A stretch of 64,000 nt of DNA from an uncultured Oscillospiraceae bacterium (GCA_934526065.1 CAKSZX010000009.1:1-64000); one strand, 5' to 3'. Numbered from the stretch's first letter, positions 8,869 through 17,075 are shown. Numbers and translations are program-made. Notes: generated by a model from the sequence alone, not told the origin.

Positions 8869-9573
8869 TTATTCTTCGGCAAATTGTTCGCAAACATACT
8901 GAGCCAGCATAATGCCTGCAATGTTTGGGGCAAAGGGGGTAGACCCAGGGGCATGGCGGCCGTTGCCGTCTTTTGTTGCTTTGCTCTCCGGCGGATATTT
9001 GTTAAACAGGCACATATGGTCCGTTATGCCTCTTTTTCTCAATTCGGTGCGCATAACCCTTGAAAGACCGCAGCCGTTGCCGGCAGTTTTGTCTATCGTG
9101 TCAATGGTAAAGCCGTCAACGGAAAATCTTCCTCCGGTACCCATGGCGGAGACAATCTTTATATTGTTTTTGTGGCAAAATTCAATCAAAGACAATTTGG
9201 CCTTAACGGTGTCAAAAGCGTCTATGATGTAATCGGCACCCAATTCTTTTATAAAATCCAAATTGTCCCGGTCAACAAACATATTGTAAGCGTTTACGGT
9301 GATATTTGGATTTATCCGCCGCCGGCGGGCTTTTGCAACATCTACTTTTAACTTGCCGATACTTTCAACAGAGGATATAAGTTGTCGGTTTAAGTTGGTT
9401 TCGTCCACAGTGTCATAGTCTATTATTGAAATGTTTTTTATGCCAAAGCGCACAAGACATTCAAAAACTGCGCCGCCTACGCCGCCTACACCGATAAGCA
9501 AAACATGGTGATTTGCGATTTTATTGTATTTTTCTTCCCCCATAGCCATAATGGTTCTATCGTTAAAACTCAA
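8869..9573 (-). CDS. tcdA: tRNA threonylcarbamoyladenosine dehydratase
   Basis: An E1-like enzyme that uses ATP to cyclise t6A37 to ct6A in ANN-decoding tRNAs. The 234-residue product has the nucleotide-binding VLLIGVGGVGG motif (about residue 22), the DYDTVDETNLNRQ loop that contacts ATP, DAFDTVKAK, and the ending with SRVMRTELRKRG and HAPGSTPFAPNIAG. I choose TTG 9573 because AAAGGAG lies 8 bases upstream and the family begins near SFNDRT; an upstream ATG extension would read through a terminator hairpin at 9630-9652. The gene follows a candidate 6S RNA, as the homologous yrvM does near bsrA in Bacillus. Confidence 0.93.
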   Translation of the reverse strand: MSFNDRTIMAMGEEKYNKIANHHVLLIGVGGVGGAVFECLVRFGIKNISIIDYDTVDETNLNRQLISSVESIGKLKVDVAKARRRRINPNITVNAYNMFVDRDNLDFIKELGADYIIDAFDTVKAKLSLIEFCHKNNIKIVSAMGTGGRFSVDGFTIDTIDKTAGNGCGLSRVMRTELRKRGITDHMCLFNKYPPESKATKDGNGRHAPGSTPFAPNIAGIMLAQYVCEQFAEE

Positions 9574-9625
9574 AATTAGCACTCCTTTATAAAACATACC
9601 CTTTTGATTTGTTATTCCTATAATG

Positions 9626-9652
9626 AAAAGGCAGTCTGAAAAACAGACTGCC
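9626..9652 (-). terminator. terminator upstream of tcdA
   Basis: A perfect nine-pair stem (GGCAGTCTG/CAGACTGCC) with a five-base loop, followed on the minus strand by TTTTCATT. It would end the candidate 6S RNA transcript before tcdA. Confidence 0.8.
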
Positions 9653-9691
9653 GAATTTTTATAATAAACCCATCGTGCCGTCACGGCTATA

Positions 9692-9858
9692 TTAGAACCC
9701 AGTTGTCAAAAACCAGGGTGGATACGCCCCGTCCGTAATTTCCTGACTCCTCAACCCAATTGGGGAGGCACGCAATTCCGTTAGCGGAACAAGAACTTCC
9801 AATTATAAAAGTTTGTAGGATTAAAAATAACCGTGATTTATCGAACACAACAGGCTTA
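9692..9858 (-). ncRNA. candidate 6S RNA
   Basis: On the minus strand a closing helix (AAGCCTGTTGT with ACAACTGGGTT, nine of eleven pairs) encloses about 140 bases. Inside are a shorter helix AATTGG/CCAATT, an apical TTCCG-CTAA-CGGAA hairpin, and a small GC-rich hairpin on the 3' side of an internal bubble, which is the general 6S outline. A terminator follows and tcdA lies downstream; in Bacillus the 6S-1 gene bsrA is beside the tcdA homologue yrvM. A weak TAATAT -10-like box precedes the 5' end. The identification rests on structure and synteny, not on a covariance-model score. Confidence 0.45.
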
Positions 9859-9888
9859 TAAGTAATATTATGTCCGGGAAATATTCTA

Positions 9889-10212
9889 TTATTCCCAGTC
9901 GAAGTAATCCTTTAATATATCTTTGAAAATTTCCTGAACTTCATAAAGTTCGTCGTCATCTTCAACTATATCATATGTCAAAAAGCCTTCTTCGTCCTCG
10001 TCGCCCTCTTTAAAAATATAAACATAGGGTTCGGCTTCAAGAGCTTTTTTCGGATCGTCAAAATATTCCATTGCTGCTATATAACTTTCACCGTTGTAGT
10101 CTGTGCGACCCAGAACTTCAAACTGAACTTCTTCGTCGTTTTCGTCAAGCAGTGTAAGTATATCGGTAGTCAAATCCTCTTCGGGCAGATATTCAAGTTC
10201 TTTATCGTCCAT
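9889..10212 (-). CDS. DUF1292 (YrzB-like) acidic protein
   Basis: The 107-residue very acidic cytosolic protein contains the DUF1292 core: DILTLLDENDEEVQFEVLG, then YIAAMEYF and YVYIFKEGDEDE. Members usually sit near ireB and ruvX and have no established function. GGAGG lies upstream of the ATG. The gene stands alone here, about 9 kb from ireB, and the candidate 6S RNA follows its stop. The long acidic tail (EDDDELYEVQEIFKDI) is typical. Confidence 0.85.
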   Translation of the reverse strand: MDDKELEYLPEEDLTTDILTLLDENDEEVQFEVLGRTDYNGESYIAAMEYFDDPKKALEAEPYVYIFKEGDEDEEGFLTYDIVEDDDELYEVQEIFKDILKDYFDWE

Positions 10213-10409
10213 GAGTAAGACCTCCTTTTCTCTTCGTATATAATTATAACATTTTATTTCAGTAAGTCAATATTCTACTTGAATTTTTCCGATTTTCACA
10301 CATTATTATGAAAATTTTGTACAATTTAATAAACTCTCTAAAATTTCATACTCTTTTAAGAAAATCTATGATATAATAACATAATAAATATTTCCACGGA
10401 GATTAAAGA

Positions 10410-11099
10410 ATGAAAAAAATTTTTGCGTTGATGTTATCTTTTGCCCTGCTTTTTACGGCTTGCAATGGCAGTGTGACATTTCGGTCAAAATTGGATGTAG
10501 ATACCGGCGAGATGCAATTTGCACAGCCCCAAAGTGGCGACACCGTTGCGGAGATAGAAACAAGCAAAGGCACTATTAAAGTACTTTTGTTTCCTAAATA
10601 TGCCCCTAAGGCGGTACAGAATTTTGTTTCCCTTGCCCAGTCAGGATATTATGACGGCGTTACATTTCACCGTGTTGTAGAAGATTTTATAATACAATCC
10701 GGCTCCCCGGACGGCTCTGTAAACGGCGGCGACAGCGTGTGGGGCGTGCCTTTTACCGATGAATTTTCCGACCTTTTGCACAACTACACAGGGGCTTTGG
10801 CAATGGCAAACAGCGGCCGGAACACAAACCGCAGTCAGTTCTATTTTGTGACAACGCCGGTAGGAGAGATGAGTGACGAAACTGTTGCCCAAATGGAAAG
10901 TGCCGGTTGGCGCAGTCGGGTTATAGAGTCCTACAAACAGGCAGGGGGGTTGCCTCAGCTTGATTACAGATATACCGTTTTCGGCCAAATTTACGAGGGC
11001 CTTGATGTGGCACTTAGCATCGGCCGGGTTAAAACCGAGGGTGAAAAACCTAAAAAGGATGTGACAATAACATCTATAACAATAACTACGGTTGAATAA
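10410..11099 (+). CDS. cyclophilin-type peptidyl-prolyl isomerase, lipoprotein
   Basis: The 229-residue product has a type II signal (FALLFTAC, lipid Cys at about 19) followed by a cyclophilin domain at about 45-228. Catalytic landmarks are present: FHRVVEDFIIQSGSP (Arg and Gln of the active site), NSGRNTNRSQFYF, and a C-terminal FGQIYEGLDV. It would assist folding of exported proteins at the outer face of the membrane. A TATAAT box lies at 10372, but the -35 is poor. A terminator-like hairpin follows the stop. Confidence 0.92.
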   Translation: MKKIFALMLSFALLFTACNGSVTFRSKLDVDTGEMQFAQPQSGDTVAEIETSKGTIKVLLFPKYAPKAVQNFVSLAQSGYYDGVTFHRVVEDFIIQSGSPDGSVNGGDSVWGVPFTDEFSDLLHNYTGALAMANSGRNTNRSQFYFVTTPVGEMSDETVAQMESAGWRSRVIESYKQAGGLPQLDYRYTVFGQIYEGLDVALSIGRVKTEGEKPKKDVTITSITITTVE

Positions 11100-11118
11100 A
11101 GTTTACAGATAAAAATAA

Positions 11119-11153
11119 CTCCGGGTCACTTAGCTGTGGCTCGGAGGTTTTAT
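11119..11153 (+). terminator. terminator after the cyclophilin gene
   Basis: CTCCG(GG)TCAC pairs with GTGG(CT)CGGAG and is followed by GTTTTAT. Confidence 0.7.
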
Positions 11154-11238
11154 GTGCCTTGATTTTTCCTTTTGATGTGTAAAATCAGTTGAAAATCACG
11201 GTTAATCAATGCAGTCGACAGGTTTTGCCTGTAAAGGA

Positions 11239-11270
11239 AAGCACACGGAGAACTCCGTGTGCTTGTTTTT
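11239..11270. terminator. bidirectional terminator
   Basis: A perfect 12-pair stem (AAGCACACGGAG/CTCCGTGTGCTT) with a two-base gap, then GTTTTT on plus and TTTCCTTT on minus. It ends the prmA operon on the minus strand. Confidence 0.85.
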
Positions 11271-11538
11271 ACTTTAAGCTGTCCTGATAATCTCTGCTTA
11301 ATTTCATCATTTCTTTAAAAAATTCCAAGGCGTAGGGGCGGTACCGTTCGGGGGTGCTGTCCACTACATTTTGCAAAATAGCCTCTTCTCTTTTTCTGTC
11401 AAGGGTAGGCAGGCCGTTTGCTTTTTTATACCGACTGACCTGTGCCGAAAGCTCCATTCTCTTTATAAAAAGTTTCAGCATTTCATCGTTTATGCCGTTT
11501 ATTTCTTTTCTTATTTCTTCAAGATTTAATTGTTCCAT
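11269..11538 (-). CDS. chorismate mutase, AroQ class
   Basis: The 89-residue, all-helical protein has the AroQ signature: an N-terminal LEEIRKEINGINDEMLKLFIKRMEL with the catalytic Arg, then KKANGLPTLDRKREE (Lys and Arg/Glu of the active site) and the C-terminal YALEFFKEMMKLSRDYQ. It converts chorismate to prephenate for Phe/Tyr synthesis in the cytosol. It is a stand-alone domain with no dehydratase or dehydrogenase fusion. It is the last gene of the prmA-rsmE-vanY operon, four bases from the preceding stop, although its function is unrelated to those genes. Confidence 0.92.
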   Translation of the reverse strand: MEQLNLEEIRKEINGINDEMLKLFIKRMELSAQVSRYKKANGLPTLDRKREEAILQNVVDSTPERYRPYALEFFKEMMKLSRDYQDSLK

Positions 11539-11541
11539 TGT

Positions 11542-12357
11542 TTAGTCCTCCCAAAATTCTTCAAGTGTCAGGTCGTTTTCCATTATATATTTTGCCACAT
11601 CTTTGCCCACATAGCGGTAGTGCCAAGGTTCGTAAACTATGCCGGTTACACTTTCTTTTCCCTTTGGAAAGCGCAAAATAAAACCGTAGTCGGCGCAGTG
11701 TTCGTACAGCCATTTAAAGGTGTCTGTGTCCTCAAAACTCTGCTCCAAGTCGGAGTTATAGTTGTACCAATCGCTTGAAACTATGTCCGTGGCAAGGCCT
11801 GTGTTGTGTTCGCTGGTGCCGGGAATGGCAACCCATTTTGCCGCTTCTTCTTCGGCAGACCGCTGGTCATAGCCTGCGTTGAGATATGCCTGCACCTTGC
11901 GGTTGTAAAGCCCCTGCTGGTAGCTGATTGTGCGGTAGGTTGAAACCACCATAATCGGGTAGCCTGCCCGTTTAGCGTCTGCAAGCATCTGCTCAAAATC
12001 GTCGGCGGCACGAACATCAAATAATTTTTCCGTGCCGGCTATGGCTCTGGTGGTAACATCAAAATCGCTGTCCAACGGGTGATTTACATTTACAAGGGTT
12101 GTAAATTCGTTTTTTGCAGGCTTTGGGTTTGTCTCCTCAGAAGAGGAGTTTTCCTGCGACGAGCTGTCCGGGGTTGAATCGGAACTTTGGCTATCGGAAG
12201 TCACCGGGGTTTGGGATGAAGAATTTTCAACCCCGGAGCCTGTAATAAGCCCGACCAATCCCCTTATTGCCAGCAGGGCGATAACACCCAATACAATGAT
12301 TATCAAAATTGAACTGCCGCTTTTCTTTTTCTTTTTATTTGATTTATAAGTAGCCAT
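11542..12357 (-). CDS. VanY-type D-Ala-D-Ala carboxypeptidase (M15B)
   Basis: The 271-residue membrane-anchored protein has a Lys-rich start, one transmembrane helix at about 15-38, a Ser/Thr/Glu linker to about 90 and a zinc peptidase domain at about 95-270. The M15B motifs are visible: STYRTISYQQGLYN, PGTSEHNTGLATDIV (SxHxxGxAxD zinc ligands) and EPWHYRYVG (third His). It trims the terminal D-Ala of peptidoglycan stems outside the membrane. It lies third in the operon after rsmE, 15 bases away. No van regulatory genes are nearby, so it is more likely a housekeeping wall enzyme than part of a resistance cluster. Confidence 0.92.
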   Translation of the reverse strand: MATYKSNKKKKKSGSSILIIIVLGVIALLAIRGLVGLITGSGVENSSSQTPVTSDSQSSDSTPDSSSQENSSSEETNPKPAKNEFTTLVNVNHPLDSDFDVTTRAIAGTEKLFDVRAADDFEQMLADAKRAGYPIMVVSTYRTISYQQGLYNRKVQAYLNAGYDQRSAEEEAAKWVAIPGTSEHNTGLATDIVSSDWYNYNSDLEQSFEDTDTFKWLYEHCADYGFILRFPKGKESVTGIVYEPWHYRYVGKDVAKYIMENDLTLEEFWED

Positions 12358-12372
12358 ATTTACTTTACCTCT

Positions 12373-13098
12373 TTAATTCATTTCTCCAAGCCGGTACATA
12401 ACCAGTGCCGTGCCGGCAACCGCAGCGGTTTCACAGCGGAGTATTCTGTTGCCTAAAAGAATATTTTCCCGGCCCACGGCAGACATCTCATCGGCTTCCC
12501 TTTGGCTGAATCCGCCCTCGCTGCCGATTATTACCGCAACTTTTCCCCGATTTGTAAAGTCCACGGAGTTTAGGGGCTTTGCCCCTTGCTCGTAGAACAA
12601 GATTACCTTGTCGAAGCCTTTTAACATGGGCAAAATTTGTTTAAATGTGGCGGTGGGGGCAACTGCCATAGGCTTTGAACGACCGCACTGCTTGCAGGCC
12701 TCGTCGCTTATTTTTTGCAAACGCCGTGTTTTGGCATCGTCCTTTTTGCTTTTCTGCGCCACACAGAATTCGCTTACAAAAGGCACAAAGTTCACAGCGC
12801 CAAGCTCGCAGGACTTTTGACAGATAAATTCCAATTTATCGGATTTCGGCAAAGCCATAAATACAGTAAGCTGTTTTTTCGGTTCTGCGGGATTTGGAAA
12901 TTTCTCCCGGATATGAAATATCACTTCCCGTGGCGTTACCTCTTTTGCGGTACATTTGTAATCAAAGCCGGCGCCGTCTGTAAGAGTTACACAGTCACCG
13001 GGTTTAAGGCGCATAACCTTTGCAAGGTGGGCGGCCTCATCACCCGTTACAAATGCTTTGTCGCCGTCAACGGCGGTTAAAAAATATCGGTGTGCCAT
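12373..13098 (-). CDS. rsmE: 16S rRNA m3U1498 methyltransferase
   Basis: The 241-residue SPOUT-family enzyme methylates U1498 of 16S rRNA. An N-terminal PUA-like domain (MAHRYFLTAVDGDKAFVTGDEAAHLAKVMRLKPGD) is followed by the SPOUT domain with the knot motifs VIIGSEGGFSQREAD and ILLGNRILRCETAA. The length is typical. It starts nine bases after the prmA stop, in the common prmA-rsmE pairing. Confidence 0.95.
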   Translation of the reverse strand: MAHRYFLTAVDGDKAFVTGDEAAHLAKVMRLKPGDCVTLTDGAGFDYKCTAKEVTPREVIFHIREKFPNPAEPKKQLTVFMALPKSDKLEFICQKSCELGAVNFVPFVSEFCVAQKSKKDDAKTRRLQKISDEACKQCGRSKPMAVAPTATFKQILPMLKGFDKVILFYEQGAKPLNSVDFTNRGKVAVIIGSEGGFSQREADEMSAVGRENILLGNRILRCETAAVAGTALVMYRLGEMN

Positions 13099-13107
13099 GC
13101 TTTCTCC

Positions 13108-14022
13108 TTATATGGTGGCCTCAATGCAAACCCAGCCGTTTTTCTCGTGAATTTTAAGTATTTTAAGACCCAAAGACTGTAATTTTGCAACAACCTCGTC
13201 TTTTCTTGTGTCGATAATACCGCTTGTGATGTACAAACCGCCCTCTTTAAGGAAATTCTTAATCGTTTCGGAAAGCATCATAACCGCATTTGCAACAATG
13301 TTTGCCACAATAATGTCGTATTTGCCTGTGGCTTTGTCGCTTAAATCACCGACTATAATTTTAAATTTATCCGCAACGCCGTTTAATTGGGCGTTTTCTT
13401 TTGCAACTTTTACGGCTGTGGGGTCAATGTCGATGCCCTGGACTTCTCCTGCCCCAAGCAAAATTGCGCCGATGCCCAAAATGCCGCTGCCGGTGCCTAC
13501 ATCCAAAACTCTCTCGCCGCCTTTTATGCTCTTGTCCAAAACTTCAAGACAAAGGTATGTTGTTTCGTGGGTGCCTGTGCCGAATGCCATGCCCGGGTCA
13601 AGTTTTAAAACTTTTCTGCCGACAGGGGAGTATTCTTCCCAAGAGGGGCAAACCGCAAGTTTTCCCCCTATATCCATAGGGTGGTAGTATTTTTTCCAGC
13701 CGGTTTCCCAATCTTCTTGGTTTACATATTCGATTTCGCATTTGTATGTAACGCCAAGTTCATCAAGGCGGTTTTCAAGGGTAAGGCGGGCGTTTTGAGC
13801 GTCCATTTCAGGTGAGATATAGTGATGTACTATTATCTCATTTCTGTCCTTGTCCAATAATTCCTGTTCTATAAGGTCAACATGGGCGATGTTTTCAACC
13901 TCTTGTTCAAGGTCGGAATAGTCCTCAATCTGTACGCCCATAGGGCAGATTTCCGCAGAGACAAAATCAAAGATGTCCTCAAACTTTTTGTCTGTTATTA
14001 TTTTAATGTCAGTCCACTGCAT
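13108..14022 (-). CDS. prmA: ribosomal protein L11 methyltransferase
   Basis: The 304-residue SAM-dependent methyltransferase modifies ribosomal protein L11. An N-terminal substrate-recognition domain (about 1-130) carries YVNQEDWETGWKKYYHP. The Rossmann domain has DPGMAFGTGTHETT and VLDVGTGSGILGIGA (SAM motif I), then IVANIVANAV (motif II). It is the first gene of the operon prmA-rsmE-vanY-chorismate mutase, with GGAGG ahead of the ATG and a promoter at 14074-14103. Confidence 0.95.
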   Translation of the reverse strand: MQWTDIKIITDKKFEDIFDFVSAEICPMGVQIEDYSDLEQEVENIAHVDLIEQELLDKDRNEIIVHHYISPEMDAQNARLTLENRLDELGVTYKCEIEYVNQEDWETGWKKYYHPMDIGGKLAVCPSWEEYSPVGRKVLKLDPGMAFGTGTHETTYLCLEVLDKSIKGGERVLDVGTGSGILGIGAILLGAGEVQGIDIDPTAVKVAKENAQLNGVADKFKIIVGDLSDKATGKYDIIVANIVANAVMMLSETIKNFLKEGGLYITSGIIDTRKDEVVAKLQSLGLKILKIHEKNGWVCIEATI

Positions 14023-14073
14023 ACAGCGTCCTCCTTTGTATTATCACTATATGAAAATTAACTTAATATAATA

Positions 14074-14103
14074 ATTATATACTATAACGCAAGGCAAAAT
14101 CAA
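14074..14103 (-). promoter_or_regulatory. promoter of the prmA operon
   Basis: On the minus strand TTGATT and TATAAT are separated by 18 bases, about 50 bases upstream of prmA. It abuts the duplicated regulatory region of the divergent effector gene. Confidence 0.6.
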
Positions 14104-14108
14104 CCGAA

Positions 14109-14252
14109 AATGGGAATTTCCCGGGAATTTTGCGGGAAAAAGTCGGGAGGAAATTTAACCCGGCCTACGCTATAATATAAACCGTAAGCTGCAGATTACA
14201 AAACAAACAAAAATAAACAAAATTAAATTTTAAAGAAAGTAGGTAAAAATTT
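14109..14252 (+). promoter_or_regulatory. shared upstream region of effector A
   Basis: This region is almost base-for-base shared with the upstream region of the M23 effector at 63691-63855. It contains GGGAATTTCCCGGGAATTTTGC, a palindrome-plus-repeat built from GGGAATTTT units, then GTCGGGAGGAAATTTAACCC and TATAAT at 14171-14176. No standard -35 sits 17 bases upstream of that box, which suggests an activator or an alternative sigma factor. The leader ends with AAAGAAAGTAGG as ribosome site. The other copy carries two more GGGAATTTTGC units. Confidence 0.6.
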
Positions 14253-14801
14253 ATGGCTTATCAAAGCGGAAAAACTTATTATCTTGTACCGAGATTTTGG
14301 GTTTCCGGTACAACATCAAGAGAAAATATCTTAAACAAAAAAACGAAACCCCTTGCACTTAATACAAAAGGCACGGGCGGTCACTACAACAACAGGGACT
14401 GCAATTTGTGGACATTGGATTACAGCACGGATATGCAGTGGAAAGTTGAAATACCGGCGGAAGGAGGTTACGCAAGAATTTTATGTGCCGGCGACACATC
14501 TTACGGACTTGATTATTATTACGCCAAAGACAACAAAGGCAACTGTGACATTTATAAAGTGGCCGGCAACGAAAACGATTCAAAGGTGAACTTTATAACA
14601 ATAAGCGCTGCAAATAATTATTACAGAATACAATGTTACAGAAACAACACAGGTAACAATTTGTATTTGACCGCCGTTAGAAACTCAAATGGTAAATTTG
14701 ATAACGGTTGTGATGTAAGATGGTGTGCCCTCGATCCGAAAATTCCAATGGAACAAACATGGTGGCTTGTACCGGTGGAAGATGTGAAAGAGGGTACAAC
14801 A
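14109..14801 (+). repeat. 0.7-kb inverted repeat, left arm
   Basis: The promoter region plus codons 1-183 of effector A match, in inverted orientation, bases 63142-63855. Only a few substitutions are seen by eye in the coding part (two amino-acid changes, V17I and D49N). Similarity stops sharply after the codons for EGTT at 14801. Confidence 0.9.
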
Positions 14802-15272
14802 AATGTCACAAAAAATATAAACCTGAGAAATTCTATTGAATCATATAATCAGAGGGTCGCCGATAAATACAAAGAAGCCTGCGCAGGGATTTGTGCATGT
14901 ATGGCATTAAAACTTGAACCTGACACTGTCCCTTATGATTATATTGCACCTATTGCATATTGGCAAAAAATAGGAGATATAAAAAATAAGGCAGCAGTAA
15001 GGTATGATACATCAAGTTTAAAAGATGTTTACAATTTATTATCTCAAAATATACCTGTAATTGTACAAACAAGAACACCAAGTAATTCATCATATGGCTA
15101 TCATTGGGTGATAATATATGGATTTAATGGTGATCCGAATAATCTTACGGCCTCATCTTTCAAATGTATAGATCCTTGGGGAACGGATGAAAACACCCCA
15201 AACGGAAATGATTGTGCTTTATCTAACTCATCACATTTTGTTGCAATCAGCGCAGTAGCATATTATAAATAA
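14253..15272 (+). CDS. ricin-B-lectin / C39-like cysteine peptidase effector (effector A)
   Basis: A 339-residue protein in two parts. Residues 1-183 form a ricin-type beta-trefoil lectin with repeated Q/W motifs (MQWKVE, EQTWWLVPVE) and no Sec signal. From residue 184 the sequence becomes a papain/C39-like peptidase: a Cys cluster at 210-216 (ACAGICAC) followed by a helix, GYHWVIIYGFNG with His284, and CIDPWG with Asp307, the usual order Cys-His-Asp. The lectin half is nearly identical to that of the M23 protein at 62434-63690, while the catalytic half is unrelated. It runs convergently into four lipoprotein genes. Best reading: a glycan-targeted hydrolytic effector or bacteriocin-like protein. 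Cleavage target and export route are unknown. Confidence 0.75.
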   Translation: MAYQSGKTYYLVPRFWVSGTTSRENILNKKTKPLALNTKGTGGHYNNRDCNLWTLDYSTDMQWKVEIPAEGGYARILCAGDTSYGLDYYYAKDNKGNCDIYKVAGNENDSKVNFITISAANNYYRIQCYRNNTGNNLYLTAVRNSNGKFDNGCDVRWCALDPKIPMEQTWWLVPVEDVKEGTTNVTKNINLRNSIESYNQRVADKYKEACAGICACMALKLEPDTVPYDYIAPIAYWQKIGDIKNKAAVRYDTSSLKDVYNLLSQNIPVIVQTRTPSNSSYGYHWVIIYGFNGDPNNLTASSFKCIDPWGTDENTPNGNDCALSNSSHFVAISAVAYYK

Positions 15273-15296
15273 ATTTGAATAATTTTTGAAATAAGT

Positions 15297-15345
15297 AACC
15301 CTAATTTGTTTTTCATAAGCAGATTAGGGTTGCTTGTATTTTTAA
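15297..15345. terminator. terminator between effector A and lipoprotein array 1
   Basis: AACCCTAAT pairs with ATTAGGGTT, with flanking A/T-rich runs at the convergent gene ends. Confidence 0.65.
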
Positions 15346-15346
15346 T

Positions 15347-15910
15347 TTATTTTAAATCATCATAATAAGGCAGTTGATCAAACACCCACTTGTTATTTTC
15401 TTTTACAAGCCTAATTTCACAATCCTGAATATCACTCAGGTCATCATAATAAAAGCTTATTTTAAAGGTCGCACTTTTACCGTTTGATTGTATGATTTCA
15501 ATACTGTTTACATCATATATTGCCCTTACACCGCCATAATCAAAATACGGCCAAACATACAAACCGTTATCAGTCTCTATCATATACGGTGCGTCCTCAT
15601 CTTCAAACAAATTGAAAAAATACTTTTCTGCTACTCTTTCGCTGTAAACAGACAAAACATACTCTTTTATTTGGCTTATTTTGTTATAGTTTTTAACTTT
15701 CACATAGTCATAGCGAGGGTAGGGCGATAATTCTTTTGGTAACATTTCATCAGCAGTTTCGCTGAGTTGTGCAAAAAATAAATTCATGTCGGCGGCCTCT
15801 TGAATTTTATGAGCAGTATTTAAAATGTCGGTTTTATTATCTCGGCAGGCACAAAATGAAGTGAATATGCACACGCACAACAGAAAAAGTACTTTAAATG
15901 TTCTATTCAT
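15347..15910 (-). CDS. lipoprotein with IseA-like C-terminal domain
   Basis: 187 residues with a hydrophobic signal and lipid Cys at about 22 (FCAC). The body (about 65-187) has the layout of the IseA/YoeB inhibitor of D,L-endopeptidases: a helix with EYVLSVYSERVAEKYF, a strand with NGLYVWP, a GKSATFKISFYY strand and the ending EIRLVKENNKWVFDQLPYY. In Bacillus IseA binds and blocks wall endopeptidases. Here it is the gene next to effector A, read towards it. Family assignment is by pattern only. The proposed role as immunity or wall-protective protein is inference. Confidence 0.6.
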   Translation of the reverse strand: MNRTFKVLFLLCVCIFTSFCACRDNKTDILNTAHKIQEAADMNLFFAQLSETADEMLPKELSPYPRYDYVKVKNYNKISQIKEYVLSVYSERVAEKYFFNLFEDEDAPYMIETDNGLYVWPYFDYGGVRAIYDVNSIEIIQSNGKSATFKISFYYDDLSDIQDCEIRLVKENNKWVFDQLPYYDDLK

Positions 15911-15947
15911 AAAACTTGCTCCTTATCATTCTTTACAAACTGTATCA

Positions 15948-17075
15948 TCATAAATGCGGATTATATCTCCACCCGTTATTTTCATAAATCATTGTATAAT
16001 CATAGTATTCCGGGTAGTATCTGTCGGGGTCATATTTGTCGGGGTCGGTGTACAATCTGACGATAGCCGTTGTATCGCCTCTTTCGATGATTTCTCCTTT
16101 TATATAATCAAAACACGGTACAATACTTGTTCCGTTTGGACTGGTTTGTATATACAGTTTGCCGTTAATATCTTTTAGCATAGGTACATCCAACAAGCAA
16201 TCCGGTCCGTCAAGAAGAGGCAACAAATAATTTTCCACATATTCCGCAGATAAATATTTTTTTGCGCAGTCTGTAAAATCTTGTATATTATCAAATTCCC
16301 ATACAGGGGCATAGGTATATGTCGAGGTATAGGTTTCTCCGTTAAAAGTGTAACTTAGCTGAACAGGCAAAATTTCATTTTCTGTATAGTAATTTAAATC
16401 CGGCGAAAGTAACCAAAGGGTATAATTGCGATTTTCCGCTATATCTTTTGTTATATTTATAAGGTTATCGTCGGAAATATATCGGTCGGCGGCATAGCCG
16501 TAATCGTATTTATTATCATCTTTTTCCACATACAGTGTAGCCACATTGTCAAACAAATAATTGTCTGTTTCGTGATTTTTGACAAGTGTTATTTTTTTAT
16601 AAACACATCTGTTATCATTTCGTATTAAAAATTTTAAATGATAAAAAATTTCCAAGGTGTCATCCGAGATTTTGTAATCGTCAAAAATACAAGTCGATAA
16701 CGGATTATAGGCAGCTGATATTTTTATCGTATTGTCTTCGGCATTATATGAGTATAATTTGCCGAAGTCCATTTGAGAAATATCAAAGTATTTTGAAAGA
16801 TATTTTTCAAACTCATCAAAAGATACTGATGTATCGGCAGACGTTATATTTTTACAATTGACATTTTCGTAAAAAAAATACAAAAAATTTTCATTCAAAT
16901 CATTTGCGGAACAGTTGTTTTTCAGTATTCCGCCATCGTGATACACATCTAATAAGTTTTTGACATCTGATTGAGTGAGTGTTGAATTTTCGTTTGAATT
17001 TGAAATTTCGGCACAAGCACATAAAAATGCAAGGCAAAAAACAACAGAAAGCAGGGCTCGGATTGATTTTTTCAT
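15948..17075 (-). CDS. two-domain mosaic lipoprotein (array 1)
   Basis: 375 residues with lipid Cys in LCAC at about 21. The N-terminal part (about 35-185: LTQSDVKNLLDVYHDGGIL ... FDISQMDFGKLYSYNAEDN ... DDTLEIFYHLKFLI) is clearly paralogous to the N-terminal part of the lipoprotein at 57638-58966 in array 2. The C-terminal part (about 255-375, ending MIYENNGWRYNPHL) looks IseA-like and differs from the C-terminus of that paralogue. The ribosome site is GGAGG. It lies 37 bases upstream of the 15347-15910 gene in the same direction. Unknown function; likely surface exposed. Confidence 0.65.
   Translation of the reverse strand: MKKSIRALLSVVFCLAFLCACAEISNSNENSTLTQSDVKNLLDVYHDGGILKNNCSANDLNENFLYFFYENVNCKNITSADTSVSFDEFEKYLSKYFDISQMDFGKLYSYNAEDNTIKISAAYNPLSTCIFDDYKISDDTLEIFYHLKFLIRNDNRCVYKKITLVKNHETDNYLFDNVATLYVEKDDNKYDYGYAADRYISDDNLINITKDIAENRNYTLWLLSPDLNYYTENEILPVQLSYTFNGETYTSTYTYAPVWEFDNIQDFTDCAKKYLSAEYVENYLLPLLDGPDCLLDVPMLKDINGKLYIQTSPNGTSIVPCFDYIKGEIIERGDTTAIVRLYTDPDKYDPDRYYPEYYDYTMIYENNGWRYNPHL

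Noticed and set aside
9574..9684. Longer start for tcdA (ATG 9684)
   Set aside because: The extension would translate through a terminator hairpin and does not match the family; TTG 9573 has a good ribosome site.
12715..13080. Plus-strand open frames over rsmE
   Set aside because: Antisense shadows of a conserved operon.
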